Origin: an uncultured Chloroflexales bacterium
Lineage (GTDB): Bacteria; Chloroflexota; Chloroflexia; Chloroflexales; Chloroflexaceae
Assembly: GCA_937918935.1 (NCBI GenBank)
Contig: CAKZSI010000030.1
Coordinates: forward strand, 1 to 64,000
Direction of reading: 5' to 3'
Length of the DNA stretch: 64,000 bases
Shown here piece by piece: positions 27,689 through 35,893 of this stretch (position 1 is its first letter; every line of letters starts with the position of its first letter). The translations under genes and the position numbers were made by a program. A model generated the notes under the pieces. That model saw only the letters and a program-made list of their open reading frames with translations. It had not been told where the DNA came from and did not search any database.

Positions 27689-28834
27689 ATGCACTTCGAT
27701 CTGACCCGCGAGCAGGAACTGATCCGCCGGACCGTGCGGGAGTTTGCCGAGAAAGAGATCGCCCCACGGGCGCGCTATGTTGATGAGACAGGCGAGTTCC
27801 CCGCCGAAACCTTCGAGAAGATGGGCAAACTGGGCCTGATGGGCCTGCCTTTCCCTGAAGAGTACGGCGGCGCGGGCGCCGACACGATCAGCGCCGCCAT
27901 CGCCGTCGAAGAAGTGGCCCGCGTGTGCGGCTCCACCGCCCTGGCCTACGCCGCGCATATGGGCCTGGGCTCGGCGCCGATCTTCATGTTCGGTACCGAG
28001 GAGCAGAAGCGCAAGTTCCTCGTGCCCGCGGCCCGCGGCGAATACCTCGGCGCCTTCGGCCTTACCGAACCCCACGCCGGCTCCGATGCCGGGGCTACCC
28101 GCACCCGGGCAGTGCTCGAAGGCAACGAATGGGTGATCAACGGCCAGAAGATGTGGATCACCAACGCCCCCATTGCCGGCCACTTGATCGTTACCGCCGT
28201 CACCGACCCCGAGCGGGGTAAGAAGGGCATCTCGGCCTTTATTGTTCCACGCGGCACACCGGGCCTTAGCTTCGGCAAGCACGAGCCGAAGATGGGCCTG
28301 CGCGGCTCAATCTCCACGGCGGTGATGCTCGAAAATGTGCGCGTGCCCAGAGAGAACATGCTCGGCGAGCGCGGTCATGGCTTCATACAGTTCCTGCGCG
28401 TGCTGGACGGCGGGCGCATCAGCATCGGCGCCATGGCCGTTGGCCTGGCCCAGGGCGCCTACGAGGCCGCCGTGCGCTACGCCCGTGAACGCGAGGCCTT
28501 CGGCAAGCCCATCGGCATGCACCAGTCTGTCGCGAATATGATTGCCGATATGGAAGTCGGCATCGAGACCGCCCGGCTCTATGTCTACAAGGCCGCCTGG
28601 CTCAAAGACCAGCACCGCCACTTCCATCGCGAAGCCGCGGTCGCCAAGCTCTACGCCTCCGAGGTGTCGGAGAAGATCTGCCGTGACGCCATCCAGATCT
28701 TTGGCGGCTATGGCTACAGCCAGGAGTTCCCCGTCGAGCGCATGTACCGCGATACCCGTCTGCTAACCATTGGCGAGGGCACCTCGGAGATCTTGCGGAA
28801 CGTGATCTCGCACGGGGTGCTGGGCTTCCGCTAG
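27689..28834 (+). CDS. Acyl-CoA dehydrogenase (FAD)
   Basis: 381 residues, full family length. The N-terminal helical domain is followed by GAFGLTEPHAGSDAGATRT near residue 125 (FAD/substrate loop) and QKMWITNAPIAGHLIV. The C-terminal domain has RQAFGKPI-like REREAFGKPIGMHQSVANMI, then DAIQIFGGYGYSQEFPVERM followed by a short YRDTR, and GEGTSEI, where the first Glu of EGT is at the usual catalytic base position. It resembles short-/branched-chain acyl-CoA dehydrogenases; the exact substrate cannot be told. The ATG at 27689 is chosen because upstream in-frame codons are not family-like. No electron-transfer flavoprotein gene is in the window. Confidence 0.92.
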   Translation: MHFDLTREQELIRRTVREFAEKEIAPRARYVDETGEFPAETFEKMGKLGLMGLPFPEEYGGAGADTISAAIAVEEVARVCGSTALAYAAHMGLGSAPIFMFGTEEQKRKFLVPAARGEYLGAFGLTEPHAGSDAGATRTRAVLEGNEWVINGQKMWITNAPIAGHLIVTAVTDPERGKKGISAFIVPRGTPGLSFGKHEPKMGLRGSISTAVMLENVRVPRENMLGERGHGFIQFLRVLDGGRISIGAMAVGLAQGAYEAAVRYAREREAFGKPIGMHQSVANMIADMEVGIETARLYVYKAAWLKDQHRHFHREAAVAKLYASEVSEKICRDAIQIFGGYGYSQEFPVERMYRDTRLLTIGEGTSEILRNVISHGVLGFR

Positions 28835-28839
28835 AGCGA

Positions 28840-28871
28840 GCGGGCTGGTAGAGCCACTCTTACCGGCCCGC
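28840..28871 (+). terminator. Stem-loop after the acyl-CoA dehydrogenase
   Basis: GCGGGCTGGTA (28840-28850) pairs with TACCGGCCCGC (28861-28871) with one G-U wobble; the loop can close further by GAG/CTC. There is no T-run, so it may be a weak or Rho-assisted terminator or an mRNA 3' end structure. Confidence 0.45.
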
Positions 28872-28895
28872 CATGGCGTTGACCGCTGTGCAAAC

Positions 28896-28935
28896 CGCCG
28901 GGTTGCGAAACCCGGTTTCTCCACTTCCCTGCACG
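28896..28935. repeat. Degenerate family A palindrome
   Basis: GCCGGGTTGCGAAACCCGG followed by TTTCTCCACTTCCCTGC, a rearranged relative of the GGGAAACCGGGTTTCCC element. Confidence 0.55.
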
Positions 28936-28963
28936 ACCAGTGCGCAGGTGAGGAACCCCTGCT

Positions 28964-30661
28964 ATGATGGTGCGAAGCTTCACCGGCCTTGCTGCCGCGC
29001 CAGGGTTGGCGTATGGCGCTGTGGTCCTCTACCATGCCAGGGCCAACCGCCCGGGAACCTCCGCCGACCCCGCGACCGAACAGGCCCGCCTCATTCGCGC
29101 CCTCGCCGAAACCGACGCGACTATCGCGGCCCACGAGGCGGCGCTGCGCGCGGCGGGTCAGAGCGAGAGCGCCGCGATCTTCGGCGCCCACCGGCTGCTA
29201 CTCAACGACCCTTCCCTGCGCGAACGCGCCACCATCCTCGTCACCGAACTGGGCCGGGCCGCCGCCGACGCGATTATCGCCGCTGCTGAAGAGCAGGCCC
29301 TCGAACTCGAACGCCTCGGTGACGCCTACCTCAGCGCCCGGGCTGCCGACGTGCGCGCCGTGGCCTTGCAGGTCTGGCGGGCCCTTACCGGCGCCGTCGG
29401 CCCTGGTCAACTCCTGGTCGCCCCTTCTATTGTCGTGGCCCGCGACCTCGACCCCGCCGACCTCGCCGGCGCCCCGCGCGATCTGCTGCGCGGCATCGCT
29501 CTCGCCGCTGGCGGCATTACCTCCCACGCCAGCATTATCGCCCGCAGCCTGGGCATCCCCGCCGTCGTCGGGCTTGGCGATGAGATCCTGACCGCGGCAG
29601 CCAGTGCCCGCGCCATCGCTCTCGACGGCGACCACGGCATGGTGACGCTCGACCCGCCTGCCGATCTCCCGGCCCGCTTGCGTCCACGTCCGCGCGAACG
29701 CGCTGTGCGCGGCGCCACCCCCCGCGGCCCGGTCATTACCCGCGATGGGCGCCGCATCCGCCTGCTGGCCAACGTCGCCTCGCCAGCCGAAGCGCGCGAC
29801 GCCTGCGCCGAGGGCGCCGAGGGCATCGGGCTGCTGCGTACCGAATGGCTCTTTCTCGACCGTCCCGATTTGCCTGACGAGGAAGAGCAGGTGGCCCTCT
29901 ACCAGGCGGTGGCCGCCGCTATGCCCGACGCACCGATCACCGTGCGCACCCTCGATATCGGCGGCGATAAGCGCCTGCCGGCCCTGCCCCTGCCCCGCGA
30001 GGACAACCCCTTCCTCGGATCGCGCGGCATTCGCGTCTGCCTGAGCCGCCCGGAGATCTTCCTGCCCCAACTCCGCGCCCTGCTGCGCGCACGGGCCACA
30101 CACGACATTCGCCTGATGCTGCCCATGGTCACCACCGTTGCCGAAGTGCGGCGCGCGCGCAGTCTGCTTGACCAGGCACGGAACCAGCTCGTCGCCTCTG
30201 GGCGTCCCTTTTCTCCTGACATCCCCCTGGGGGTGATGATCGAAGTACCCGCCGCCGCGCTCAATGCCGCACACCTGGCCCCGGAGGCGGCATTTTTCAG
30301 CCTCGGCACGAACGATCTCACCCAGTACACCCTCGCCTGCGACCGGGGCAACCACCGCCTGGCCGACCTGTACCAGCCGCTCGATCCGGCTGTGCTGCGC
30401 CTGATCCGCATGGCCTGCGAAGTCGCCCACCAGCACGGGCGCCCTGCCGGCATCTGCGGTGAACTCAGCAGTGACCCCCAGGCGACCACGCTGCTGATCG
30501 GCCTGGGCGTCGATGAACTCACCTGCGCCCCCGCGGCCCTGGAACGGGTGCGCGCCGCCATCACCGCCACCGATACGCGCGCGGCCCGCAACCTGGCCGA
30601 GCGCGCCCTCGCCGCCGAAGACCCGCAACAGGTTCGCGCGATGCTGCGCAATACGCTATAA
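28964..30661 (+). CDS. ptsI: Phosphoenolpyruvate-protein phosphotransferase (PTS enzyme I)
   Basis: 565 residues. Enzyme I takes phosphate from PEP and passes it to HPr. The phospho-accepting His187 lies in GGITSHASIIARSLGIPAVV, matching His189 of the E. coli protein. The barrel half carries GIGLLRTEWLF, FLGSRGIRVCLSRPE, MIEVPAAAL, FFSLGTNDLTQYTLACDRGN and the Cys in GRPAGICGELSSD. Two ATG codons lie in tandem at 28964 and 28967. No HPr or EII gene is adjacent, so whether this serves sugar uptake or a regulatory phosphorelay is unknown. Confidence 0.93.
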   Translation: MMVRSFTGLAAAPGLAYGAVVLYHARANRPGTSADPATEQARLIRALAETDATIAAHEAALRAAGQSESAAIFGAHRLLLNDPSLRERATILVTELGRAAADAIIAAAEEQALELERLGDAYLSARAADVRAVALQVWRALTGAVGPGQLLVAPSIVVARDLDPADLAGAPRDLLRGIALAAGGITSHASIIARSLGIPAVVGLGDEILTAAASARAIALDGDHGMVTLDPPADLPARLRPRPRERAVRGATPRGPVITRDGRRIRLLANVASPAEARDACAEGAEGIGLLRTEWLFLDRPDLPDEEEQVALYQAVAAAMPDAPITVRTLDIGGDKRLPALPLPREDNPFLGSRGIRVCLSRPEIFLPQLRALLRARATHDIRLMLPMVTTVAEVRRARSLLDQARNQLVASGRPFSPDIPLGVMIEVPAAALNAAHLAPEAAFFSLGTNDLTQYTLACDRGNHRLADLYQPLDPAVLRLIRMACEVAHQHGRPAGICGELSSDPQATTLLIGLGVDELTCAPAALERVRAAITATDTRAARNLAERALAAEDPQQVRAMLRNTL

Positions 30662-30991
30662 TCACCGAATAGAATCCATCAGTGGTTCACCTTGAAACCC
30701 GGGCAGTTTCACGGCACACCACGAGGACAGGCAAGGGTTCTCCCGGAAGGACTTCGTTTTCCTACACCTCCTCGGCGGACAGGGGTGTGGAGAAACCTGG
30801 TTGACCCTCTTCTTACGCCAGGCATTCCAACGCCTATAAGGCGAATGTGCTACAATATACGCCATACGCCACACCGGTCATTCGTACCAACGTCGTCACC
30901 TCCCATCGCTTCGCCGCTCCTCTGTGCCCTACACCAGGGAGGATACTCTCAGGAGAACCCGTTGGCGCCAGGCCCATCCAAGGAAATGTCT
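30662..30991. other. Leader region of the sigma-factor gene with one degenerate repeat
   Basis: 330 bases. A family A-like copy lies near 30778-30808 (CAGGGGTGTGGAGAAACCTGG). Downstream the sequence is less GC-rich. TATAAG (30835) and TACAAT (30850) are possible -10 boxes, but neither has a good -35 at proper spacing. Nothing else is seen. Confidence 0.5.
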
Positions 30992-32188
30992 ATGTCTCAG
31001 ACGCCACCCGAAACCGCGCGCCCGACCGCCATCGTCAATCCCTCCGATATTCAGGCGCTTATCGCCCAGGGTAGGCAGCGGGGCTATGTCACCCTTGATG
31101 AAATGCTTCAGATCGTGCCGGCGCCTGAAGAATCCGCCGCTGAGGCCATCGACGCGGTCTACGCCGCCCTCGCCGAGGCCGGTGTTCCCGTGCGCGAGCC
31201 GTCCGATGAGCAACTTGTCGAGGAGGAGCCGGGCACTACATCGGTCATTGACTTTGATGAGGAACTCTCCGATGCGCTGCTGGGCGACAGTGTGCGGCTC
31301 TACCTGCGCGAGATCGGCCAGGTGCCGCTGCTTACCGCCGAGCAGGAGAAACGCCTGGCCCAGCAGATCGAGCGCGGCCAGAAGGCCCGGGCCGAGCTGA
31401 AAACCGTGCCGCCGGATAGCCCGCGGGCCGCAGAGCTGCGCCGGCTGATCGCTGCCGGCGAGGATGCGCGCCAGCAGATGGCCGCCGCGAACCTGCGCCT
31501 GGTAGTGAGCATCGCCAAACGCTATCGCGACCGCGGGTTGCCCCTGCTCGATCTGATCCAGGAAGGCAGCCTGGGCCTGCTCCGCGCTATCGAGAAGTTT
31601 GACCACGATAAGGGCTTCAAGTTCTCTACCTATGCCACCTGGTGGATCAAGCAGGCCCTCTCGCGCGCCCTCGCCGATCAGTCGCGCCTGGTGCGTCTCC
31701 CTGTGCACCTCGGCGAAACGCTCAACCGCATCCAGGCCGCCCGGCGCCAGTTGACCCAGAACCTCGGGCGCGAGCCGAATGATAGCGAACTGGCCCAGTT
31801 CCTCAATATGAGCGAGGAGAAGCTCCGCGAATTGCGCCGCACCGCCCAGGACCCGGTCTCCCTGGCCACCCCTGTCGGCGAAGAGGCCGATAGCACCCTG
31901 GCTGACTTCATTCCCGACCCCCACGCCCTCGATGCCGATGACGCCGCGGCCAGCGGCATGCTGCGCCAGCAGATCGCCGCCGCCCTCGATCAGCTCACCG
32001 AGCGCGAACGGCGGGTGCTGGAACTGCGCTATGGCCTCGCCGACGGGCAGCCGCGCACCCTCGAGGAAGTGGGCCGCGCCTTCGGCGTGACCCGCGAGCG
32101 CGTGCGCCAGATCGAGGTCAAGGCGCTGCGCAAGCTCCGCCATCCGCGCCTGGGCAAGCTGCTGAAAGATTACCTCGACCAGATCTGA
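30992..32188 (+). CDS. RNA polymerase sigma factor of the primary (RpoD/SigA) family
   Basis: 398 residues. Region 1.2 starts [20 protein letters not shown]; region 2 has [20 protein letters not shown], then [22 protein letters not shown] and [21 protein letters not shown]; region 3 follows; region 4.2 is [20 protein letters not shown]. The N-terminal 85 residues resemble a short region 1.1 ([17 protein letters not shown]). This could be the housekeeping sigma or a close group 2 paralogue; phylogeny would decide. The second ATG (30992) is used because AAGGA sits seven bases before it, while the ATG at 30986 would be too close. Confidence 0.92.
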   Translation: MSQTPPETARPTAIVNPSDIQALIAQGRQRGYVTLDEMLQIVPAPEESAAEAIDAVYAALAEAGVPVREPSDEQLVEEEPGTTSVIDFDEELSDALLGDSVRLYLREIGQVPLLTAEQEKRLAQQIERGQKARAELKTVPPDSPRAAELRRLIAAGEDARQQMAAANLRLVVSIAKRYRDRGLPLLDLIQEGSLGLLRAIEKFDHDKGFKFSTYATWWIKQALSRALADQSRLVRLPVHLGETLNRIQAARRQLTQNLGREPNDSELAQFLNMSEEKLRELRRTAQDPVSLATPVGEEADSTLADFIPDPHALDADDAAASGMLRQQIAAALDQLTERERRVLELRYGLADGQPRTLEEVGRAFGVTRERVRQIEVKALRKLRHPRLGKLLKDYLDQI

Positions 32189-32832
32189 TCCGTTTCACGC
32201 CGCCATACGCGCACCACCAGCAGCATGCCCTCGCGCACCACCACCGCCGCGGGCGTCCACGCGATCACGTTGCTGATGCCCCGTGAGCGCTCGAAATGCA
32301 ACTCCTCATCGTCGAGCGCATAGTACAGGCCCCGCGTGGTAACCCCTCGCGCCGGGCCGCCAAGCGGCAGCAATGAGATTGTATCGCCCACCGCGCCGGC
32401 GATCGGCGTCTCACCACGGGCCAGGTAGGCCTCCTGGTCAACGTCGAGCAGCCGCACCCGCCGTCCCGCCAGTTCGGGGAGCGCCAGCAGCGCCACGTTC
32501 GACAGCCCCTGATCCCAGCGTCCACCGATGGCGCCCAGCACGTCGATCGTGTCGGCCTGACGCGCCGCCGCGGCCAGCAACGCCAGCTCCAGATCGGTCT
32601 CGTCCTTCTCAATCGGGTAGCGCAGGAATGTCACTCCGGCGGCGGCGAATGCCGCCGCCGCCTCGGGCGCCAGCGAGTCCAGATCGCCGATCACCAGATG
32701 GGGCGTGAGAGCGGCGGCAAACAGGGCGTTGCCGCCGCCATCAGCAGCAATGACCAGATCAGCCCGCTCCAGAAGATCCCGGAACGGCTCCGCCCGAAAC
32801 GCGGGCGCATTGGCGACAATCACGGTGTGCAT
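32170..32832 (-). CDS. Thiamine pyrophosphokinase-like protein
   Basis: 220 residues. Thiamine pyrophosphokinase converts thiamine to TPP using ATP. The motifs [15 protein letters not shown] (near residue 27), [11 protein letters not shown] (near 47), and [17 protein letters not shown] (near 72) fit the family, as does a [17 protein letters not shown] stretch. The ATG at 32832 begins the family-like sequence. No TPP riboswitch is seen upstream. Its 3' end overlaps the 3' end of the convergent sigma-factor gene by 19 bases. TPP is a cofactor of the sucA product elsewhere in the window, but there is no positional link. Confidence 0.88.
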   Translation of the reverse strand: MHTVIVANAPAFRAEPFRDLLERADLVIAADGGGNALFAAALTPHLVIGDLDSLAPEAAAAFAAAGVTFLRYPIEKDETDLELALLAAAARQADTIDVLGAIGGRWDQGLSNVALLALPELAGRRVRLLDVDQEAYLARGETPIAGAVGDTISLLPLGGPARGVTTRGLYYALDDEELHFERSRGISNVIAWTPAAVVVREGMLLVVRVWRRETDQIWSR

Positions 32833-32887
32833 GGCGGCAAGGGGCAGGTCCGATGGTACAAGATCCCCGTGTCTCCAGCATACCACG

Positions 32888-32930
32888 AAGGGGAGGGGTT
32901 AAACCGGGTTTCCCCCCTCCCCTCCACGGC
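32888..32930. repeat. Family A palindrome
   Basis: GGGGAGGGGTTAAACCGGG followed by TTTCCCCCCTCCCC, an imperfect 36-base palindrome ahead of the ArsR-ArsC fusion 3' end. Confidence 0.7.
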
Positions 32931-32941
32931 GTGCCATCGCC

Positions 32942-33724
32942 CTAGCTCACCGCTACAGGCTGTGCTCCCCGCTGCCGGGCGCCAATGAACGTCAGCAGAT
33001 ACCGGATCCGCTGCGTCAGTTCACAGGCCGTAACAGAGAATGCTCGCAGGCGCGCCTCTTCACCCTCAACCGCCGTCGGGTCGGGAATGGACCAGTGGAG
33101 CTGCTTCTCAGCGCCAGCAAAACTCGGGCAGGCCTCCCGGGCGCGATCGCAGACCGTCACCACGTAGTCGAAATGCTGACCCTGAAACTCATCAATGTGT
33201 TTTGAACGAAGACCCTGCGCGGCTTCACCCAGGATTTCCGCGACCAGCGGATTGACCGTGCCGGGCTGAGTGCCAGCGCTGTAGGCCTCGACACTGCCGC
33301 GGCTGAGTTGTCGCAGCAGCACCTCGGCGAGTTGCGAACGAGCGCTGTTCTCGGTGCAGAGAAAGAGCACCCGTGGCCGCGCCGGCTCGGCCGGCAGGGT
33401 TTCCGGCTCAGGGGCAAGGTGCAGGGAGGGATGCAGCGCGCCGATCACCTGCTCCACCACCACACGCAGCCGGTCAACCTGGAGCCGGTAGTAGCGCAAG
33501 CCGGTGTTGGCGTCACTGGTTCGGCTGCTTACCAGTCCCAGTTGCTCGAGCTGCTTGAGCCGTTCCTCCAGAACCTCCTGCTGAACCCCGAGGCTGGCTT
33601 GCAGATCGCGGAGATGGGCATCGCTGGCAGACAGGCTTTTCACCAACCTCCACACCACCTCATCGACGAGCACGCGCGCGAGCGCAAGAGCGTTATCATA
33701 GTCCGTCGTTCCTGGCGTGGTCAT
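32942..33724 (-). CDS. Fusion of ArsR-like winged helix and low-molecular-weight phosphatase/arsenate reductase
   Basis: 260 residues. Residues about 10-100 form a winged-helix domain like ArsR repressors (VVWRLVKSLSASDAHLRDLQ, then LERLKQLEQLGLVSSR-like sequence). Residues about 117-250 are a phosphatase fold with the Cys-x5-Arg loop CTENSAR at 123-129 (VLFLCTENSARSQLAEVLL), VVTVCDRA and the general-acid loop IPDP. ArsC of this type reduces arsenate using intramolecular thiols; Cys in VVTVCDRAREACPSF are candidates. The N-terminal half has no cysteine, so it lacks the usual ELCVCDL arsenite site. The ATG at 33724 is taken as start. No arsenite pump gene is adjacent. Confidence 0.85.
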   Translation of the reverse strand: MTTPGTTDYDNALALARVLVDEVVWRLVKSLSASDAHLRDLQASLGVQQEVLEERLKQLEQLGLVSSRTSDANTGLRYYRLQVDRLRVVVEQVIGALHPSLHLAPEPETLPAEPARPRVLFLCTENSARSQLAEVLLRQLSRGSVEAYSAGTQPGTVNPLVAEILGEAAQGLRSKHIDEFQGQHFDYVVTVCDRAREACPSFAGAEKQLHWSIPDPTAVEGEEARLRAFSVTACELTQRIRYLLTFIGARQRGAQPVAVS

Positions 33725-33975
33725 AAGCGCCCTCCGAGTGGCGCATCCAGGAAGTTCTCCAACAGGAGGATCCAGGAGGGCTTCGCCCTCCTGCAAACCC
33801 TCTACCCGACCATTGGTGTAAGGCGACTTGCGGGATGCGCCATTAAGTTATACCAATCTTGACTGATATAATAGCACACTAGAGGGCAACATGGAAGGGA
33901 GTATGAGGAGACCCGGTTTGCCCACGCCCCTGTGTGTGGGAGGGTTGCGCGCGTTATGGCCCTTGCTTCCCCGAG
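33725..33975. promoter_or_regulatory. Leader of the ArsR-ArsC gene with hairpin and AT-rich promoter region
   Basis: A family B hairpin (CCAGGAGGGCTTCGCCCTCC, about 33774-33794) lies in the leader. An AT-rich stretch at 33843-33880 is the probable promoter; on the minus strand it contains TATAAC and TATTAT. It includes the 13-mer AAGTTATACCAAT (33845-33857), whose exact complement recurs at 57207. A degraded family A repeat follows near 33903-33935. Confidence 0.5.
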
Positions 33976-34452
33976 TCAGCGCCTGCCGGCCAACCCCGCG
34001 CCCCACACCTCGTCGCCGGGCCAGCCATCTTCGTCGGGGCGCCAGAGTTCGCGCACGTCACGGGCGCGCCGCAGTTGCCCGAAGGTGGTAGGAATGAACA
34101 CCACCCGCCGCAACCGCGCCGCAGGCACCGGCAGCGGCAGCGCCGCCAGCGGGCCGATGTCCACGCGGTAGTAGCGCGCGCCAGCGCGCGGGTGGTCCGG
34201 TTCGTCGGGCAGCAATTCCCGGCGCGTGGTTATCTGATAGCGCAGCACCGGCGCGTAGTAACGCACCGACCAGCGTTCGGCCCCAAAGGCCCCCGTCTGG
34301 TAAAAGGCCAGGTACTCGGCGGCGAGGCGCGGCGGCGCCTTTGCCAGCGGCACGCGGTACCACCCCGCGGCGCGCGCCAGTTCCAGGTCGCGCGGGCGCG
34401 GCGTTACCGCCACCAGCACCCGCGCGGCGTCGTCGGGCAGTTCGGTTTGCAT
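33976..34452 (-). CDS. Hypothetical protein
   Basis: 158 residues, soluble by composition, rich in Arg, Pro and aromatic residues. Conserved-looking blocks are GWYRVPLAKAPPRLAAEYLA near residue 30, WSVRYYAPVLRYQITTRREL near 60 and RLRRVVFIPTTFGQLRRARD near 115. I do not recognise the family. GGAGACACG precedes the ATG at 34452. It stands between the ArsR-ArsC fusion and the CrtC-like lipoprotein, on the opposite strand to the latter. Confidence 0.75.
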   Translation of the reverse strand: MQTELPDDAARVLVAVTPRPRDLELARAAGWYRVPLAKAPPRLAAEYLAFYQTGAFGAERWSVRYYAPVLRYQITTRRELLPDEPDHPRAGARYYRVDIGPLAALPLPVPAARLRRVVFIPTTFGQLRRARDVRELWRPDEDGWPGDEVWGAGLAGRR

Positions 34453-34494
34453 CGTGTCTCCAGACTCCGGTACAATACTCCATGGCGCACTGGA

Positions 34495-34700
34495 AGGGCA
34501 GGGGCTGGGAGGGCACAGCTCTCCCAGGAACCTTCGTTGCTCACGCGATTTTCAGGGGGGGTGGGGAAACCGGGTTTCCCCACGCCCCTGCCCGTGGGCG
34601 GGCGCCCGCCCCCCTCTGCCGGTTGGCAGAGGGAAATCGGGTTTCTCCGTCTCCCCGCCTGCGGGGAGAGGCTGGCAGGGCTACACCCCCCCCAGAATAG
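34495..34700. repeat. Dense array of family A and B palindromes
   Basis: CTGGGAGGGCACAGCTCTCC at about 34506, then a near-perfect 37-base palindrome from 34554 whose halves are CAGGGGGGTGGGGAAACC and GGTTTCCCCACGCCCCTG, then a third copy (GAGGGAAATCGGGTTTCTCC, about 34629) and a CCCCGCCTGCGGGG hairpin. This is the best-preserved family A copy in the window. Confidence 0.85.
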
Positions 34701-34753
34701 AACGAGCCTGTCGCTTCTACAAAGAGTGTACCGCTCAGAGGATAGCAAACGTT

Positions 34754-35893
34754 ATGCTTTCACGCTGGTTGGGATTACTCGCCGCCGGTTTGCTCCTGGC
34801 GGGATGCGCGGCCCCCGCGCGCCCCGAGATCCGCGCTGGCATTGACGCCGCGGCGACCCTCAGCAACGGCGACGCGGGCTTCGCCCGCGCCCTCGCGCCG
34901 CGCCCGTTCGTCTTTCCGCGCGACCATGGTCCCCACCCCGAGTACCAGATTGAGTGGTGGTACTACACCGGCAATCTCTCTGCCGGCGAGCGGCAGTTCG
35001 GCTATCAGTTGACCTTCTTCCGCAGCGGGCTTAGCCCCCGGCCCGTCGCCCGCGAGTCGGCCTGGGGCGCAACCAGCGTGTACATGGCCCACCTGGCCCT
35101 GAGCGACGTCGCCCAGGGGCGCTTCTACGCCTACGAGCGCTTCAGCCGTGACGCCGCCGGTCTCGCCGGGGCCTCAGGCGAACCCTTTCGCGTCTTCCTC
35201 GAAGACTGGTCCGCCACTGGTTCCAGCCCCCAGGGTATGACCATGCATCTGCGCGCCGCCGAGGGCGACACGGCTCTCGATCTGACCCTCGAGAGCCAGA
35301 AGCCGCCCGCGCTCCATGGCGACCAGGGCCTCAGCCAGAAGGGGCCGACCCCCGGGAACGCCTCCTTCTACTACTCGTTGACCCGTATGGCCACCACCGG
35401 CACGATCCGCCTCGGCGACCAGACCTACGCTGTCAGCGGGTTGAGCTGGATGGACCACGAGTGGGGCACCAGCGCCCTCGAAGCCGGCGCCGTCGGCTGG
35501 GACTGGTTCAGCCTGCAACTCGACAACGGCTATGACCTGATGTTCGCGCAGGTGCGCACCTCTACGGCGGTGAGTTACAGCTTCGGCAGCCTGGTTGACC
35601 CTGAGGGCCGCACGACGCCCCTCGACCCCGCCGAGGTGCAACTGGAGGTGCTGGCGACCTGGCGCAGCCCCGCCTCACAGGCGCTCTACCCCGCCCGCTG
35701 GCGCCTGAGCTTCCCCGGTCTGGCTCTGCGCCTGGAGCTTGAGCCGCGCCTGGCCAATCAGGAACTGCCGGTGTCGGTGGTGTACTGGGAAGGGGCGGTG
35801 CGCATCCAGGGCTCGCGGCAGGGCCGACCCGTCAGTGGCAGTGGCTTTGTCGAACTCACCGGCTACGCCAGGGAGCAGGGGGGGCGCTTCTGA
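34754..35893 (+). CDS. CrtC/AttH-like lipoprotein (putative carotenoid 1,2-hydratase family)
   Basis: 379 residues. A lipoprotein signal ends at Cys18 (LLLAGC). The CrtC/AttH double-lipocalin family is indicated by PHPEYQIEWWYYTGNLSAGE near residue 65, FGYQLTFFRSGL, SFYYSLTRMATTGTI and GLSWMDHEWGTSALEAGAVG followed by WDWFSLQLDNGYDLMFAQVR. Family members include carotenoid 1,2-hydratase and uncharacterised secreted hydrolases. A lipid-anchored form outside the membrane would be unusual for carotenoid synthesis, so function remains open. Its TGA overlaps the ATG of the next gene by one base. Confidence 0.85.
   Translation: MLSRWLGLLAAGLLLAGCAAPARPEIRAGIDAAATLSNGDAGFARALAPRPFVFPRDHGPHPEYQIEWWYYTGNLSAGERQFGYQLTFFRSGLSPRPVARESAWGATSVYMAHLALSDVAQGRFYAYERFSRDAAGLAGASGEPFRVFLEDWSATGSSPQGMTMHLRAAEGDTALDLTLESQKPPALHGDQGLSQKGPTPGNASFYYSLTRMATTGTIRLGDQTYAVSGLSWMDHEWGTSALEAGAVGWDWFSLQLDNGYDLMFAQVRTSTAVSYSFGSLVDPEGRTTPLDPAEVQLEVLATWRSPASQALYPARWRLSFPGLALRLELEPRLANQELPVSVVYWEGAVRIQGSRQGRPVSGSGFVELTGYAREQGGRF

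Noticed and set aside
30835-30855. Sigma-70 promoter for the primary-type sigma factor
   Set aside because: TATAAG and TACAAT are present but no acceptable -35 lies 16-18 bases upstream of either, so it was not listed as a promoter.
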